Shown: one piece after another, positions 25,049 through 35,342 of the stretch
Position numbering within the stretch: position 1 is the first letter of the stretch
How the letters are laid out: every line of letters starts with the position of its first letter
Program-made: the position numbers and the translations under genes
Origin: Cocos nucifera
Lineage: Eukaryota > Streptophyta > Magnoliopsida > Arecales > Arecaceae
Reading direction: 5' to 3'
DNA length: 64,000 bases
NCBI GenBank assembly: GCA_006176705.1
Contig: QRFJ01002299.1
Span: 124,001-188,000 of the forward strand
Notes under the pieces: model-generated
What the model was told of the DNA's origin: nothing
The model's input: only the letters and a program-made list of their open reading frames with translations
The model's database searches: none

Positions 25049-25855
25049 AACCATGTCCCACCCTCTGGAATTTTCTCCCCAGAAGGACTCTTTCTCCTCA
25101 TGCATGCCCACTCTAAAAACATCTTTTAAATGTGACAACAAGGGTATGGGGCATTGGAAAAAGATAAGGATGGGAGGTTGGAGTATTTCCAACCTCCCAC
25201 TTGAATTCAAAATTCAAGCATTCTATCTTTATCCAATGCTAAGACCAAGTGAATTACTCACAGAAGGACTCTCCTTCTATGCGCACACTCTTTGATCACA
25301 TCATAAAATGAGCGACAAAACACTTAAGGGGCATGAGAATGAGATGAGGTTGGAGTAGTTCCAACCTCTAACCACTTATCTTGAATTCAAAATTCAAGAT
25401 AAATCTCAAACTAATCCAACTCTTGGACCAGGTCAAAGGGAGAGATAATGGGGCGCCAATCTTCTTCTTAGGCATGGGAAAAATGCATGTGAAATCTAAA
25501 ATTGCATGGGGAAAGGAGATGGTCAAATAGTCAAGGCGCGCAAGGTTTAAGTCAAATCCATTTGGACTCTTTGACTTATCCACTTAGGTTTCATCCAAAC
25601 CCAATTGGACTAGAATAAACCCTAATCAAATTAGGCTTAATTTATCTTAATTAAATCCTAATCAAATCATAAATTAATTGAGTCTAAGCCCTGATCAAAT
25701 CAAGGATTAATCTTCCTTAGCGATTAGGTCATCTCATATTCTAATCGGATCAAACTTAATCAAATCCAATTCAATCAAATTTGATTCAAACCTCATTGCT
25801 CAATCAAATTGAGCTAATTAGCAATCTAATTGCTAATTAATCCTCTAATAATGAC

Positions 25856-25975
25856 AGAGTCCTAGTCCAATAGGACTCGAGAAGGCAAAGTCCCAGTCTA
25901 GTGGGACTCTCTATCATAGAGTCCCAGTCCAGTAGAACTCTTGACCACAGAGTCACAGACCATTGAGATTCTACA
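25856..25975. repeat. short tandem repeats with GAGTCC/GGACTC arms in the Copia-2 LTR
   Basis: Four imperfect units of about 30 bp contain GAGTCCCAGTCCAGTAG-like cores. Each unit can fold through GAGTCC and GGACTC. The fourth is more decayed. Confidence 0.75.
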
Positions 25976-26904
25976 TCAGCGATCAGATCAGGTAGGAACT
26001 TTTATTGTGTTTGACCGCATAGGTTCGAACACTAAGCCAGTAGCACAAAAACCAAATCCTGTACTAATCAATATGACCATCTAGCAATGGTATCTAACGT
26101 CCGAATAGGTCAAATAGTCGTAATGCAACATCCATGAACTTGTGGCATATCGTTATCGTATAATTCATCTCCTTGACCTCAATGCTCAGAGGATGACTTA
26201 GAATTTAACTGTCAACCCTGAATAAATCATCTACATTATATTTCAAATTTCAATATCCATCATATGGATTACTCCAATCGAGATTTTGCTAAATTGAAAT
26301 ATAGTGATGCATTTTCTCCAACACTTGGCCAGGTCAATTCTATCCTGACTCACGCACCGACTAAACAAGTACTTGACTGCACCAAGAAACCTTTCATCAC
26401 TGAATTAGAAAATCAGATAGTCTGGCACCAAAATGCAGTAAGTTGCTTGCAAGTCACCATAATGATCTCAAGTCTAAGGGACACTTATACCCATATCCTT
26501 CACAAGCAACTCTTAACAGTAGAGAGCTCCGCAGTTAGGTCACGTTCAGTAAAATGTACCCCTACATTTCACCTGCATGCCATACCAGTGTCTCCACACT
26601 CCTTGGTTAAGAGGACAACCAACCCATATGGCACACAACGACTCATACTCGATAAATGTTGTCATCTTAGGTAACAACATATCATTTGATCGCAAACTGA
26701 TTTAAAAAGTAAATGATAAATCCTCCTTTATCATTTCTAAATAGTCCTAAGGACTTCGTCACAAAAAAGTTCATAAAGAAAGATGCACAAAAGTGATGAA
26801 AAGCCGGAATAACAATTTTATTCATTTGATAATTCAAGTACAAATTACAATAAGCTCAACTGTCTACAACCTAGACGATTGGCTTTAGGATATATTTCCC
26901 AATA

Positions 26905-27322
26905 GATTGAACACATCATTGATTATTTTTTGAAACTCTGAAGGTAGATTTTTTAGGCCCAAAGGCATTACATTCCATTCATATTGTCCGAATGGTACCG
27001 TAAATGCAGTTTTAAATCTATCAGCCTCATTGATTTGAATTTGCCGGAAACCTGACTTCAAATCGAACTTTGAAAATACTTTGGCATTAGTTATTCTTGT
27101 TAATAGGTCTTTTTTGTTAGGGATTGGGCACCTTATCCATTTTAGGACATCATTTAATGGTTTGTAATTGATCACCAGCCTTAGTACTCCTCGTTCTAAT
27201 TTAGCTCTTTTCTGAACATAGAATGCAGCACATAACCAAGGGGATCTACTTGGTCTAATTAGTTTCTTATTTAGTAGAGATTGAATTTCCTTTTTCCAAT
27301 ATTCCAACATTTGGTTCTTCAT
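26905..27322 (-). pseudogene. caulimovirid reverse transcriptase, C-terminally cut
   Basis: An open stretch of about 138 viral residues with RT fingers and palm features: KKLIRPSRSPW, a VINYKPLND motif, CPIPNKKDLL, FSKFDLKSGFRQI and FGQYEWNVMPLGLKN. These match caulimovirid rather than Copia or Gypsy RT, notably YKPLND and PIPNKKDLL. The sequence stops at the Copia-2 LTR border before the YIDD catalytic box, so the enzyme core is missing. The last few residues of the open frame are LTR sequence. Confidence 0.88.
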
Positions 27323-28000
27323 TTGGATTGGTCTAGCCTTAAGTCAAGATTTTCTTTTCATTAAAGTTTTCTTCATAAGGTAAGTCAACAATATGTTTTT
27401 TCTATTCCAAAAGGCATTTGGCAGATCAAAGCAGTTTTCCTTAATTAACTTATCTTTTATTTTTTGGATTTTTTTTCCACTATGGTCGGATTTTGAATTT
27501 GTTCTTCTATCCTCTTGAAATTCACTTCTTCTTTAAGGTACTCTAACTGCTTTTGCTTCCTTTCAATCTGATTAATGGTTTTGGTTTTAAAAAGTTGCAG
27601 AGTTTTCTTAAAGGGTTGTTGGATAAAGTCAAAGGCTATGTCCTGGCCTAAGAAGTTTACCTTTATTCCATCTTGATCTACATAGAAGGGCTTGATAAGA
27701 TTTTAAAAAAGAGTTCCTAAGATTACCATTTGATTAAGACTTTTGACAAGAATAAAATAAGTTTTTATGCATATATTATTATTACAGATAAAAGCATTTG
27801 TATGTTTATATTTGATTTTGAGTTCGGTGCCACTGGCTATGTTTTTCTCTTTTGTCTTTTCAAAGAACTTAGTTGGAATTAGTTCTTCTTGAATGCAATT
27901 TGAATCAGCACCAGAGTCAACTAGGGCAACTACATCTAATCTAAAGTCCTCTATGCGAATTGAAACTTGGACATTCCATTTTTGGACAGTAATTTGGGTG
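27323..28000 (-). pseudogene. caulimovirid aspartic protease and linker
   Basis: Near 27900-27930 the minus strand encodes VDSGADSNCI, an intact-looking retropepsin active-site motif (D-S-G). A lysine- and glutamine-rich linker leads on to the RT. At least one stop and one frame change separate it from the RT frame. The protease would mature the viral polyprotein. Confidence 0.78.
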
Positions 28001-28297
28001 ATTGCTTCAATGAAATCTTGTTCTTCTACTTCTTCAGTTTCTTAAGCAATTTGTTTCCCTTTACCGAATTGCTCTACTTGGCATTTTATTTGGATTATTT
28101 CTCTCTTGAGATCATTGATTTCCTTTTGAAGGTCTTGGAGGGTCACTGTTTTAGTTTTCTCAAGTTCAAACTTCTTAAGATATTTTCTAAATTATATGTT
28201 TGTACTTCTTTCTTTTTCTTTTCTTTAGTTAGGGTGCTTTTCAATTTTAATAAGTATTCTTTTTTGAGCTCAGGATCTTGAATTTTATCTATAAAAT

Positions 28298-28632
28298 CTA
28301 GAAGGAGGTCCTATTCTCTTGTGATGACACAAATCTCACCATCCAATGATTCGGACTATTGGGATAAGATATCATTGATTCAAGACTTATGTCTGAGTTT
28401 AATAGAAATTTCTTCATGTTTTGTTTGATTGAGTCTATTAGATTCGATTCATCGATTTCAATATTATTTATTTTCCATTTCATCTTGCAATTTCTACTGT
28501 AGTGACAGGTTCGGCCACATCTATAGCAAAAGGGGGGTTTTCCTGGTTGTTTTTCTTTTTTGATAGAAGGTTTGGGCTTTGTTTTAAAGGTTTGAGATAT
28601 ATAGGCGGCTTTAGAAGATTTTGCGTTATAGG
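28298..28632 (-). pseudogene. caulimovirid zinc knuckle (end of coat-protein region)
   Basis: The frame reads CYRCGRTCHYSRNC at about 28485-28530, a CX2CX4HX4C nucleic-acid-binding knuckle as found at the C-terminus of caulimovirid coat proteins. An acidic, serine-rich stretch follows in the open frame 28298-28483. Upstream the frame is interrupted by the solo LTR at 28638. Confidence 0.8.
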
Positions 28633-28637
28633 TTAAC

Positions 28638-30941
28638 TGAAGGAAAAACCCTGTTTCCCGGGTCAGGTTCGTTCAGATCTTGATTTGATTAAGAGAGATA
28701 TTTCAAAAATTTCTCTTAGATCCAAATCAGATCTGAGATTCTTCAGATCTGATTTTATCGATCTGATAAAATAAAAATAAATTAAATTAAATTAAATCTA
28801 ATTTAATTGTACCTTGTTATGGGTAATCCTATTATCCTGTGATGATCCTGATGTTTGCCTGAGGTTCTAGATGTAGCCATGCAAGCGCCTGGCCTCTACC
28901 GGTATCCACTCGGACAGGATCTGGAGATCTTCTCCTTCTCAATCTGTGCTCCAAAAATCAGATCTAGATTTGATCTTGAAGGTCTTCAAAACACCTTTTG
29001 AAGATCAACTGTTGTCTCTTATAGCAGTGCTGCCTTTTTCCTTTCCTGTCGCCTTTCTCTTGCTTGGATCGCACTAAACTGGAGCCCAAAACCGCTTGGA
29101 CGTGTAGAGGAGAGAGAGAAGCAGAGGGTGGCGTGGAGGGAGAGGGGCTATGTGGCGTGGGTAAAGAGTAGAAACTCAAAAATCCTAGGCGCAGATAGAA
29201 TTTATATAGACCCTGCTGCGCCATACAGTGCCACATCATCCCGACCAATCACGGCTCTTTGTGCAATCAAATCTAAATCTGATTGGTGGGATGACATCAT
29301 CTGATCCAATCAAATTAGAGTCCCTCACAAACCTCCTTAGGTGGTGCCAAGACTGGTCAAAGAAGAGTCTTTGGCACCACCCAAGTAAAGAGCATGAAGC
29401 AACCTGGAGTCCCATCTGTATGGGACTTCAGGTGCCATCCTCTTTAAGCGCACGCCCGTCATCCTCTTTAGGCGCACGCCTCCCTAGGCGTGCGCCCCCT
29501 TCCTTTCTTCTTTTAGTAGGGGGACAAAGCCCCATCTTCTCTCCTATGGGTGCATGACACATGGGCAGATATCTAAGTGTCAAAGGTCAATGTTTGACCA
29601 AAGTCAAAAAACAAAATTTAGCAGGTGATGAAAAATGATAGGTGTTGTCTCAAATTTATCTCATAAATTAAGACAATCCTTTTCTGACCTGAACAAGCTC
29701 CAGTCAGATCAAGTAAAAGTTCCTGAGTGAGTCCAAACACATTTGGCTCAGTCGAGACAACTTTTAATAATTGTTGAAGGAGAACATTAGGCTCAATTGT
29801 GTGCTAGCATGATTTTCTTGAACCTAATTGAATCTTATTCAAATCAATTGAACTGGATTAATCTAATTGATGATATCCAGATCCAAATCCTTGTTTGTAT
29901 GACCCAGTTAGGTTCAGTTCCGTATGGTAATGGGATATGTCATGATCTCTATCATCGACATCATCGAAACACCTTCCGATGGATCAGAACTTTTCTGATT
30001 CAGACTAATATGATCGATCATCCAGATCATTTTAATTGCTCCCAAAATCCACCAATGACATCTAGCAGCATATAGTGGCAATCCATCAGAACTAAAAACG
30101 AACCTCTCAGTGCAGTTACCTGTGTGATTAAGTTCCTCTATCTTGAGCTCCGATCGGATTAGGGTTAAGGTGATCTCGTCAAACCCTAATTTCCATCATA
30201 TGAATTAATCATTCGATTCAAGTCTGATGTGAAAATCCTAATAGAAACTCTTTCTATTATTTCACTCTGCCATGGTCATGGGCTTATGGACTTGATTTCC
30301 ATGATCATCATAGGACTGCTCCTCATCTACCGAGGTAGATAGATCCCTCATTGGTGCAATCTAATTCCTACAATGAACATGCTATAGCCAACATACACCT
30401 CAGGATTCTGAATGGCTAGGAGACCGAGTTATGGTGTAGTCAAACTATAACACCCTCAAGGTGAACTACCGATGCACCTCAGGTCAAAGAATCAGACACA
30501 CCACTGCAGCTTCGAGCCAGTCATTGACGAGAAGGTAGACTTTCTTATGACTGCTCGAGGTGGTCATGCTCAGTGCCCTCGTTCTTTAGCGAGTACCTGT
30601 ACTCTCGCTCCGATGTCTCTACACCGTAGACTCAAGACTCATCTATCCTAAAGAAGCGATCGTACACCAACCTTCCGGATCAATCACCATCCTCATGATG
30701 ATCCCACGGTCGGGAGCATTTTATGAGTCAATAATGAAAATTCATGTTTTAAATTTTCAACTCTTGAAAATATGAACTATCATTACCATTAACTCAAGGG
30801 ATGTATCACAGACACTTTCAAATACACACTATGATAAAAAATAATCCATTTTATTATTTATAGTTAAAATTATAATTTTGCCCTTAGATGTGTATTACAA
30901 GTGTTAGCCAATTCTGGCTTCTAGGGCACACATATCTAACA
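28638..30941 (-). repeat. solo LTR of the Copia-1 family, inserted in the caulimovirid
   Basis: 2304 bp, TGAAGGAAAAACC to GGGCACACATATCTAACA in plus orientation, with the perfect duplication TTAAC at 28633-28637 and 30942-30946 and no internal region. It matches both Copia-1 LTRs and the solo LTR at 8122. A TATATAAATTC promoter-like motif lies on the minus strand near 29200-29212. Confidence 0.94.
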
Positions 30942-30946
30942 TTAAC

Positions 30947-31870
30947 TTCAATTTCCAAGATGGCTTAGGAGGTTTTCGCCTTTGACAGTCTTTACAAACT
31001 TTACATTTCTTTGATGGTCTTTGAGCTTGCCTAATAGGTTGAAGTCCAAATTATTCACAAAAGGTTCCTAACACTTTCTTGGTTAATATTTGCTCTTTCT
31101 TTGGTTGCTATTTAAGTCTAAATTCAATGCACAAATTGAGCCCTTCTTTTTTTACTATGTTAATTAGATCTCCATATGTCAAATCATCCTATGGGATCTT
31201 CCCGTTATCCTTGCTTCTTAGTTTTGTCCTGATTTTTTTGAAGGAAATGGTTGGTAAACCTGCAAGAAACTTTTCTTCCATAAAGGTTGGTTGCAGTCTT
31301 CCTGGATTATAACTCTTGTTAGGAACATATCCTTGTACCATTTGAAATTTATAATTTTTTACGTTTTAAATTTGTTAAAATTTCCTCCCTAAATTTTGAT
31401 GGATCACCTACAAAATGTTTGGTGATGGCAAAGATTAGAGTTGGGACTACATCCTGTAGATTTTCCCCATCTTCGCCACACAAAATTTGGCCATCTATGC
31501 TTCTTTTGTAAGCAATTAGGATTTTGGCTTTATCCTCCTCGGTGAGATAGAAATCCCACCATCCTTTTAGCTGGCCAGTAAAACCTGCCACAATCATTTG
31601 GGCTATAGCATGGTCATCAGCATTAGACTTGGTCTTCTAGGCCATGGCTACCATAGTCATTTCTTGAAGGATATTGAGGATACTGTACTAGGAAAGCCAT
31701 CTATATTCCATTTATAGATGGATGGTCTTGGTTTGGGTGAATGAAAGGCTTTTCTTCTAAGCCCATATCAGGCATTGAAGGTCTGGACCAGAAGGGTCTT
31801 TGAGAGTTTGGACCAGTACCTTTTGTTGAATTGGACCATGCCCTAATTTTATTGATTTCTAGACTTTGTT
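30947..31870 (-). pseudogene. caulimovirid coat protein, core region
   Basis: The open frame 31349-31597 reads MIVAGFTGQLKGWWDFYLT, the GFxGxLKGWWD block typical of caulimovirid coat proteins, then FAITKHFVGDPSKF. The sequence continues past a stop into LNLCIEFRLKQQPKK and a Cys/Lys-rich CKVCKDCQRRK segment just before the solo LTR. Upstream (to about 31870) are Pro-rich pieces with breaks. The coat protein packages viral DNA; this copy is split by stops and by the 2.3 kb insertion. Confidence 0.8.
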
Positions 31871-31953
31871 TTGGCCCAAAGTTTTGTAGACTTATTTGGT
31901 CAGTCTCAGATTGGGTTTCTTCATTCTAGCTTGAGTCATCTAATTGGCTGAGT

Positions 31954-32292
31954 TCATCTTCTCCTTGGGCCAAAATAGCTATGGACTTTTTTCCCAGCTT
32001 CTCCAGAGTATCCAAGATAAAAATGGACTAGTTCAAGGGTTTCTAGTCTCTTATTTATTTTCCCTAGTAGGTCTTGATCTCTAAATTTTTCACTTTGTTT
32101 TTTGAGGATTTCAAATGGTTTAAAAGCTAGGATTCTACTGCATGAAGGCTTCAATTCCAATTTGGAGAATTTCTCTTCTGTCATATTTCCTTCTATTCTA
32201 ATAAGTTGGTCCCCTATAGTCTTAAGGTTTTGGTTGGTGAAATTGTTTTGCTCAATTATATTTTTAATGTCCCTACCATTTATATGGTCCAT
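31954..32292 (-). pseudogene. caulimovirid ORF segment, helical region before the coat protein
   Basis: An open frame of 112 codons starting MDHINGRDIKNIIEQ, rich in Asn, Lys, Glu and Leu, with heptad-like spacing that suggests a coiled coil. Its position between the movement-protein side and the coat core fits the N-terminal coat-region or virion-associated part of caulimovirid polyproteins. No catalytic motif. Confidence 0.6.
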
Positions 32293-32432
32293 TGGTTCAC
32301 ATTTGATTTAAAAGGTGAAGTGTTATCTGTGTTTCTTTGAGAGGGATCTTAATTTCCCGTAGAGGATAGATTCTTTCAATAACTCTACCTTTTCCATCTT
32401 GCCATGAAATAATTATCCTTTCTTTCAATATA

Positions 32433-32875
32433 TTAATTTCTTTTGGTTTTGTTTTCTATTTCAAACCAATCAAAGAATCCAATGTGGTCATTAATTGTAT
32501 TCATGAAAGCATAGTATTTTACTTGGATTTGGTCTCTTTCGAGTTTGGTATAGTTTTTGAAGAATACTTGTCGTCTAGCCTTATTTTCCTCACTATAAAA
32601 GTCTCTCCTAAGGAGGTCTTTGTTTATTTGAAATTCATTAGTTATTACACATATCTCAAGATCAGCCATCTGAGAGTATGTAGGAGACAAAGGTGGTGAT
32701 TGGGATTGTTCTTGGTAGACTGGTTGAGGGATTTTAGGCTTTTGGTCAACTTGGGTAAGATTAACATCAATGAAGCAGCTGTGTCTTGGTGGGACAACAG
32801 ATGGGGCTGAGTGTATTATTGGTGGTTTGAGCCTATAACTGAGACTTTTATCAAGCATTATTCTGTTGAATCTTA
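32433..32875 (-). pseudogene. caulimovirid ORF segment between movement and coat proteins
   Basis: An open frame of about 141 codons. The first half is Pro- and Ser-rich; the second half reads FQINKDLLRRDFYSEENKA and FFKNYTKLERDQIQ, ending FFDWFEIE. That pattern (INKDxLRxDFxS...R..FF..Y...R..IQ..F/YxxFM...FFxWFE) is recognisable from plant pararetrovirus polyproteins. Function not known to me beyond that position. Confidence 0.65.
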
Positions 32876-32927
32876 TTGAGACATCACCTTCTACCGTAGT
32901 GGTGATTGTCTCAAGTTGGCTCCATTC

Positions 32928-33530
32928 CTACCTGATTGCAAGGACTGACTTCTTCAAGAGCCAATCTTCAAGCAGATTAACTTGGTCCCAGATTAAAGTT
33001 CTGGGAACAAAATCATTGCCTTTGCTAGGGTTAGTCTGAAAATAATCAGTCTGACCAAAGGATCTTCTATTAATCACACTCATATGATTGAGAGTATTAA
33101 CGCTTTTGAAATAAGTTCTGATTAAGACTACTGCTGGGCAGGATCCTGGCAACATATTTAGGTTATGTATTTTGATTTCTAACTCTAAAGCTTTTAAGAT
33201 GTTTTTGTCTCTAATTCTTATAGTTAGATCAGCATAATAATTGAAATAGGCTGGACCATCATATAGACTGGTCTTAACCATTCCTAAGAGTGAGTCTTGA
33301 TAGTCAGTAAACCTGCCATCCTTCAGACACACATTAGGATAGCATTGTTGATACCTTTACGGATTAACAGTTTAACTGCTACTTGTATTAATCCTAGGTG
33401 AAGATACTCATATTTGTTTTTAAGACTTTTGATTAGGTCATGATTGATGACTTGAATTAATTCATGGTTGTTCACCTTTGGAAGAGGATGAAGAGGTTGA
33501 GGGATTCCTAGATAAGAAACTCATTATAGA
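32928..33530 (-). pseudogene. caulimovirid movement protein (30K superfamily)
   Basis: The open frame 32928-33332 reads CLKDGRFTDYQDSLLGMV, then a GPAYFNYYADLT segment, DKNILKALELEIKIH and NMLPGSCPAVVLIR. These are the conserved order of caulimovirid movement proteins, which pass virus through plasmodesmata. The N-terminal part, EYLHLGLIQVAVKLL, continues to about 33530 in an adjoining frame. Only part of the usual length remains intact and one frame break is present. Confidence 0.82.
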
Positions 33531-33760
33531 CTTTTAGCTTATAAACTTGTAAAAGTATGATCTCAATAATACCAGATAGCTTCAACTGTCGATGCCCCAA
33601 TTGCCCTGAATGGCCTCTCTCTCTTGGCCTTTAACGGGTCTTACAAGGGCTAGACCTCAGAGAATTGACAAAGCTAATTCGATACTAAAGAGGTTACACT
33701 TAGACAATTTAAGAGGCTAAAAGTAATAATGAGATTTGTATCTTTGATACTCTCTTCCTT

Positions 33761-33881
33761 CCACCACGCTTCTGTGGCTCTGGTACCACTTCCACCACGC
33801 TTCTGTGGCTCTGATACCACATACATACATACATACATACATACATACCACTTCCACCATGCTTCTGTGGCTCTGATACCA
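33761..33881 (-). promoter_or_regulatory. three copies of a tRNA-Met primer-binding site
   Basis: The 28-bp unit CCACCACGCTTCTGTGGCTC...TACCA occurs at 33761-33788, 33792-33819 and 33854-33881. On the minus strand each begins TGGTATCAGAGCCACAGAAG (the first copy reads TGGTACCAGAGCC). This is the initiator-tRNA primer site caulimovirids use for minus-strand DNA synthesis. The second and third copies are separated by an ATAC microsatellite. Confidence 0.75.
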
Positions 33882-33970
33882 CATACATACATACATACAT
33901 ACATGTATGTATGTATGTATGTATGTATGTATGTATGTATGTATATATATATGTATGTATGTATGTATAT
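33819..33970. repeat. palindromic CATA/TATG microsatellite
   Basis: CATA runs at 33819-33848 and 33881-33904, then the complementary GTAT run to 33970. Together they form a long inverted repeat interrupted by one primer-site copy. Confidence 0.95.
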
Positions 33971-34915
33971 CACGGTTATTGATGCATAGTTTTTGTTTGT
34001 GGTACTTAATCATTGTTTTCATCATACAGCCAATCCTGGTTTAATTTCTCCAGAAGACATATGACGTACCAGTTCTAATCTGCATGTGTGGTGTTCCATT
34101 CGCTCAAAATCATTGACCAATAAGAAGGATTTCTATATTCTCAAAATTGAAGTTATAAGAAAAAAAAATCAATTTTTTTTCCATAATAAAAGTTCCTTGA
34201 GAGGCATCAATATTACTTTCATAATATCATCACACTCATTTTAAAAGAGTGGTATATGAAACTTTCATATTCTACGGCATCTCCTTTAACAAGATCTTCG
34301 AAATTTTGATTGTAGGCCAAAATGTAAAGCATGCTTGGTGACTAAGGTTCAAAGTATCCCATGCAAAGGGCATGCTGGCCATGTTGATAACCTTGTGTTT
34401 AAAAATCAGTGTTTTGTCTTCACTAAAAGAATATTTATTGAAAAAGATTTCATGAGGCATTTTAATGTAACATTTTCATAAATAAAATGATGATATAGGT
34501 TATGTAGAAACTTGAAATCAAATCCTATAAACAATCGAATGTAGTCATAGATATTATGATCAGTTCTAAGGGGAGATTAACTAAATGGATGAATGTGTCA
34601 AGACTAGCAATATCTTGACTCATTGTTAATTGTTCAACTAGAGAATTACAGGGGTCTAGTGAAGTTTTCCATTTAGAGGATTCCACGCCCCCCCCCCCCC
34701 CCCCCCCCCCTCTTCTAATCACTCTGGTGGTATGATGGGATCATCATGCATTCAGAGCCGAATCATCATAAAAGCATTCCAAAACTTATGGATGGAATTG
34801 GAAGATTTTGCACCATAATTTAAATGTTTTTAATGGCTAAAACCAAAGTTTAGTCAGTTTAATTATTTTTTTAATGATTAGATACTGATTTTGCATGAAT
34901 TTCATTGACTATGAA
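33971..34915. other. unassigned AT-rich DNA
   Basis: No recognisable gene on either strand apart from a 23-bp poly-C run at 34688-34710. Confidence 0.5.
34688..34710. repeat. poly-C tract, 23 bp
   Basis: Uninterrupted C run; its length in the assembly may be uncertain. Confidence 0.9.
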
Positions 34916-35342
34916 TATAACAACTTAGGACCTCACACAAAAAGGCTAACCAAAAGGTATTATTTGGATCCCTTGGCTCTATATAAGTACTCAAGATCTT
35001 CCCAATGAATAACCAATGTGGGACTAAATACACGCTCACCTCACATACTCCCCTCATTTCAGCCCTGGCATCCTCACTAGACTAAGGGTCCAAATTCATA
35101 CATCATTCATAAATACCACGATCGACCCATGGTCAGCCCCAATAAACTTGTGCTGCAGTATCCCCTAATCCACATAGGCCATGGGCTGGATCGGCTTTGA
35201 TACCATTTATAACGACCCAGGACGTTACCTAAAAGCTAGCCAAAAGGTATTATTTGGATTCTTTGGCTGTATATAATTACCCAAAATCTTCCCAGCAAAT
35301 AACCGATGTGGGACTAAATGCACGCCCGTACGGGTCCTCACA
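34916..35342 (-). mobile_element. TRIM (miniature LTR retrotransposon)
   Basis: Two direct repeats, 34916-35045 (130 bp) and 35209-35342 (134 bp), share AAAAGGTATTATTTGGAT, TATATAA, ATCTTCCCA and ATGTGGGACTAAAT. In element orientation each LTR starts TGTGAGG (TGTGAGGACCCGTACGGGC in the 5' copy). The 163-bp interior has a primer site TGGTATCAAAGC (35193-35204) next to the 5' LTR and AATGAGGGGAGTA next to the 3' LTR, a polypurine tract. No coding capacity. Flanks ATGAA and TAGAA are only partly alike, so the target duplication is unproven. Confidence 0.8.

Larger units (their letters stand above)
24253..26904 (-). repeat. Copia-2 5' LTR
   Basis: About 2652 bp from TGAAGGAATACTTG to GGATATATTTCCCAATA in plus orientation. 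In element orientation it starts TATTGGGAAATATATCC, a decayed form of the common Copia start TGTTGGGAAATAT. The inner edge is fixed by the primer site; the outer edge is where caulimovirid RT coding sense begins (26905). The matching 3' LTR is not in the window. Confidence 0.85.
26905..33881 (-). mobile_element. endogenous caulimovirid (pararetrovirus) remnant
   Basis: Reading right to left, the minus strand shows a tRNA-Met primer site (triplicated), a short leader, a 30K-type movement protein, a coat-protein region, a CX2CX4HX4C zinc knuckle, an aspartic protease and a reverse transcriptase. This is the gene order of Caulimoviridae, plant DNA viruses that are sometimes captured in host genomes. 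Florendovirus- or petuvirus-like groups are possible; the genus was not resolved. A 2.3 kb solo LTR is inserted in the coat-protein/zinc-finger region, and stops and frameshifts are present throughout. RT is cut before its catalytic YxDD box, and RNase H is absent. It is a dead remnant. Confidence 0.85.

Noticed and set aside
33674..34025. Open frames with Met-Tyr-Val-Cys repeats
   Set aside because: Translations of the CATA/TATG microsatellite.
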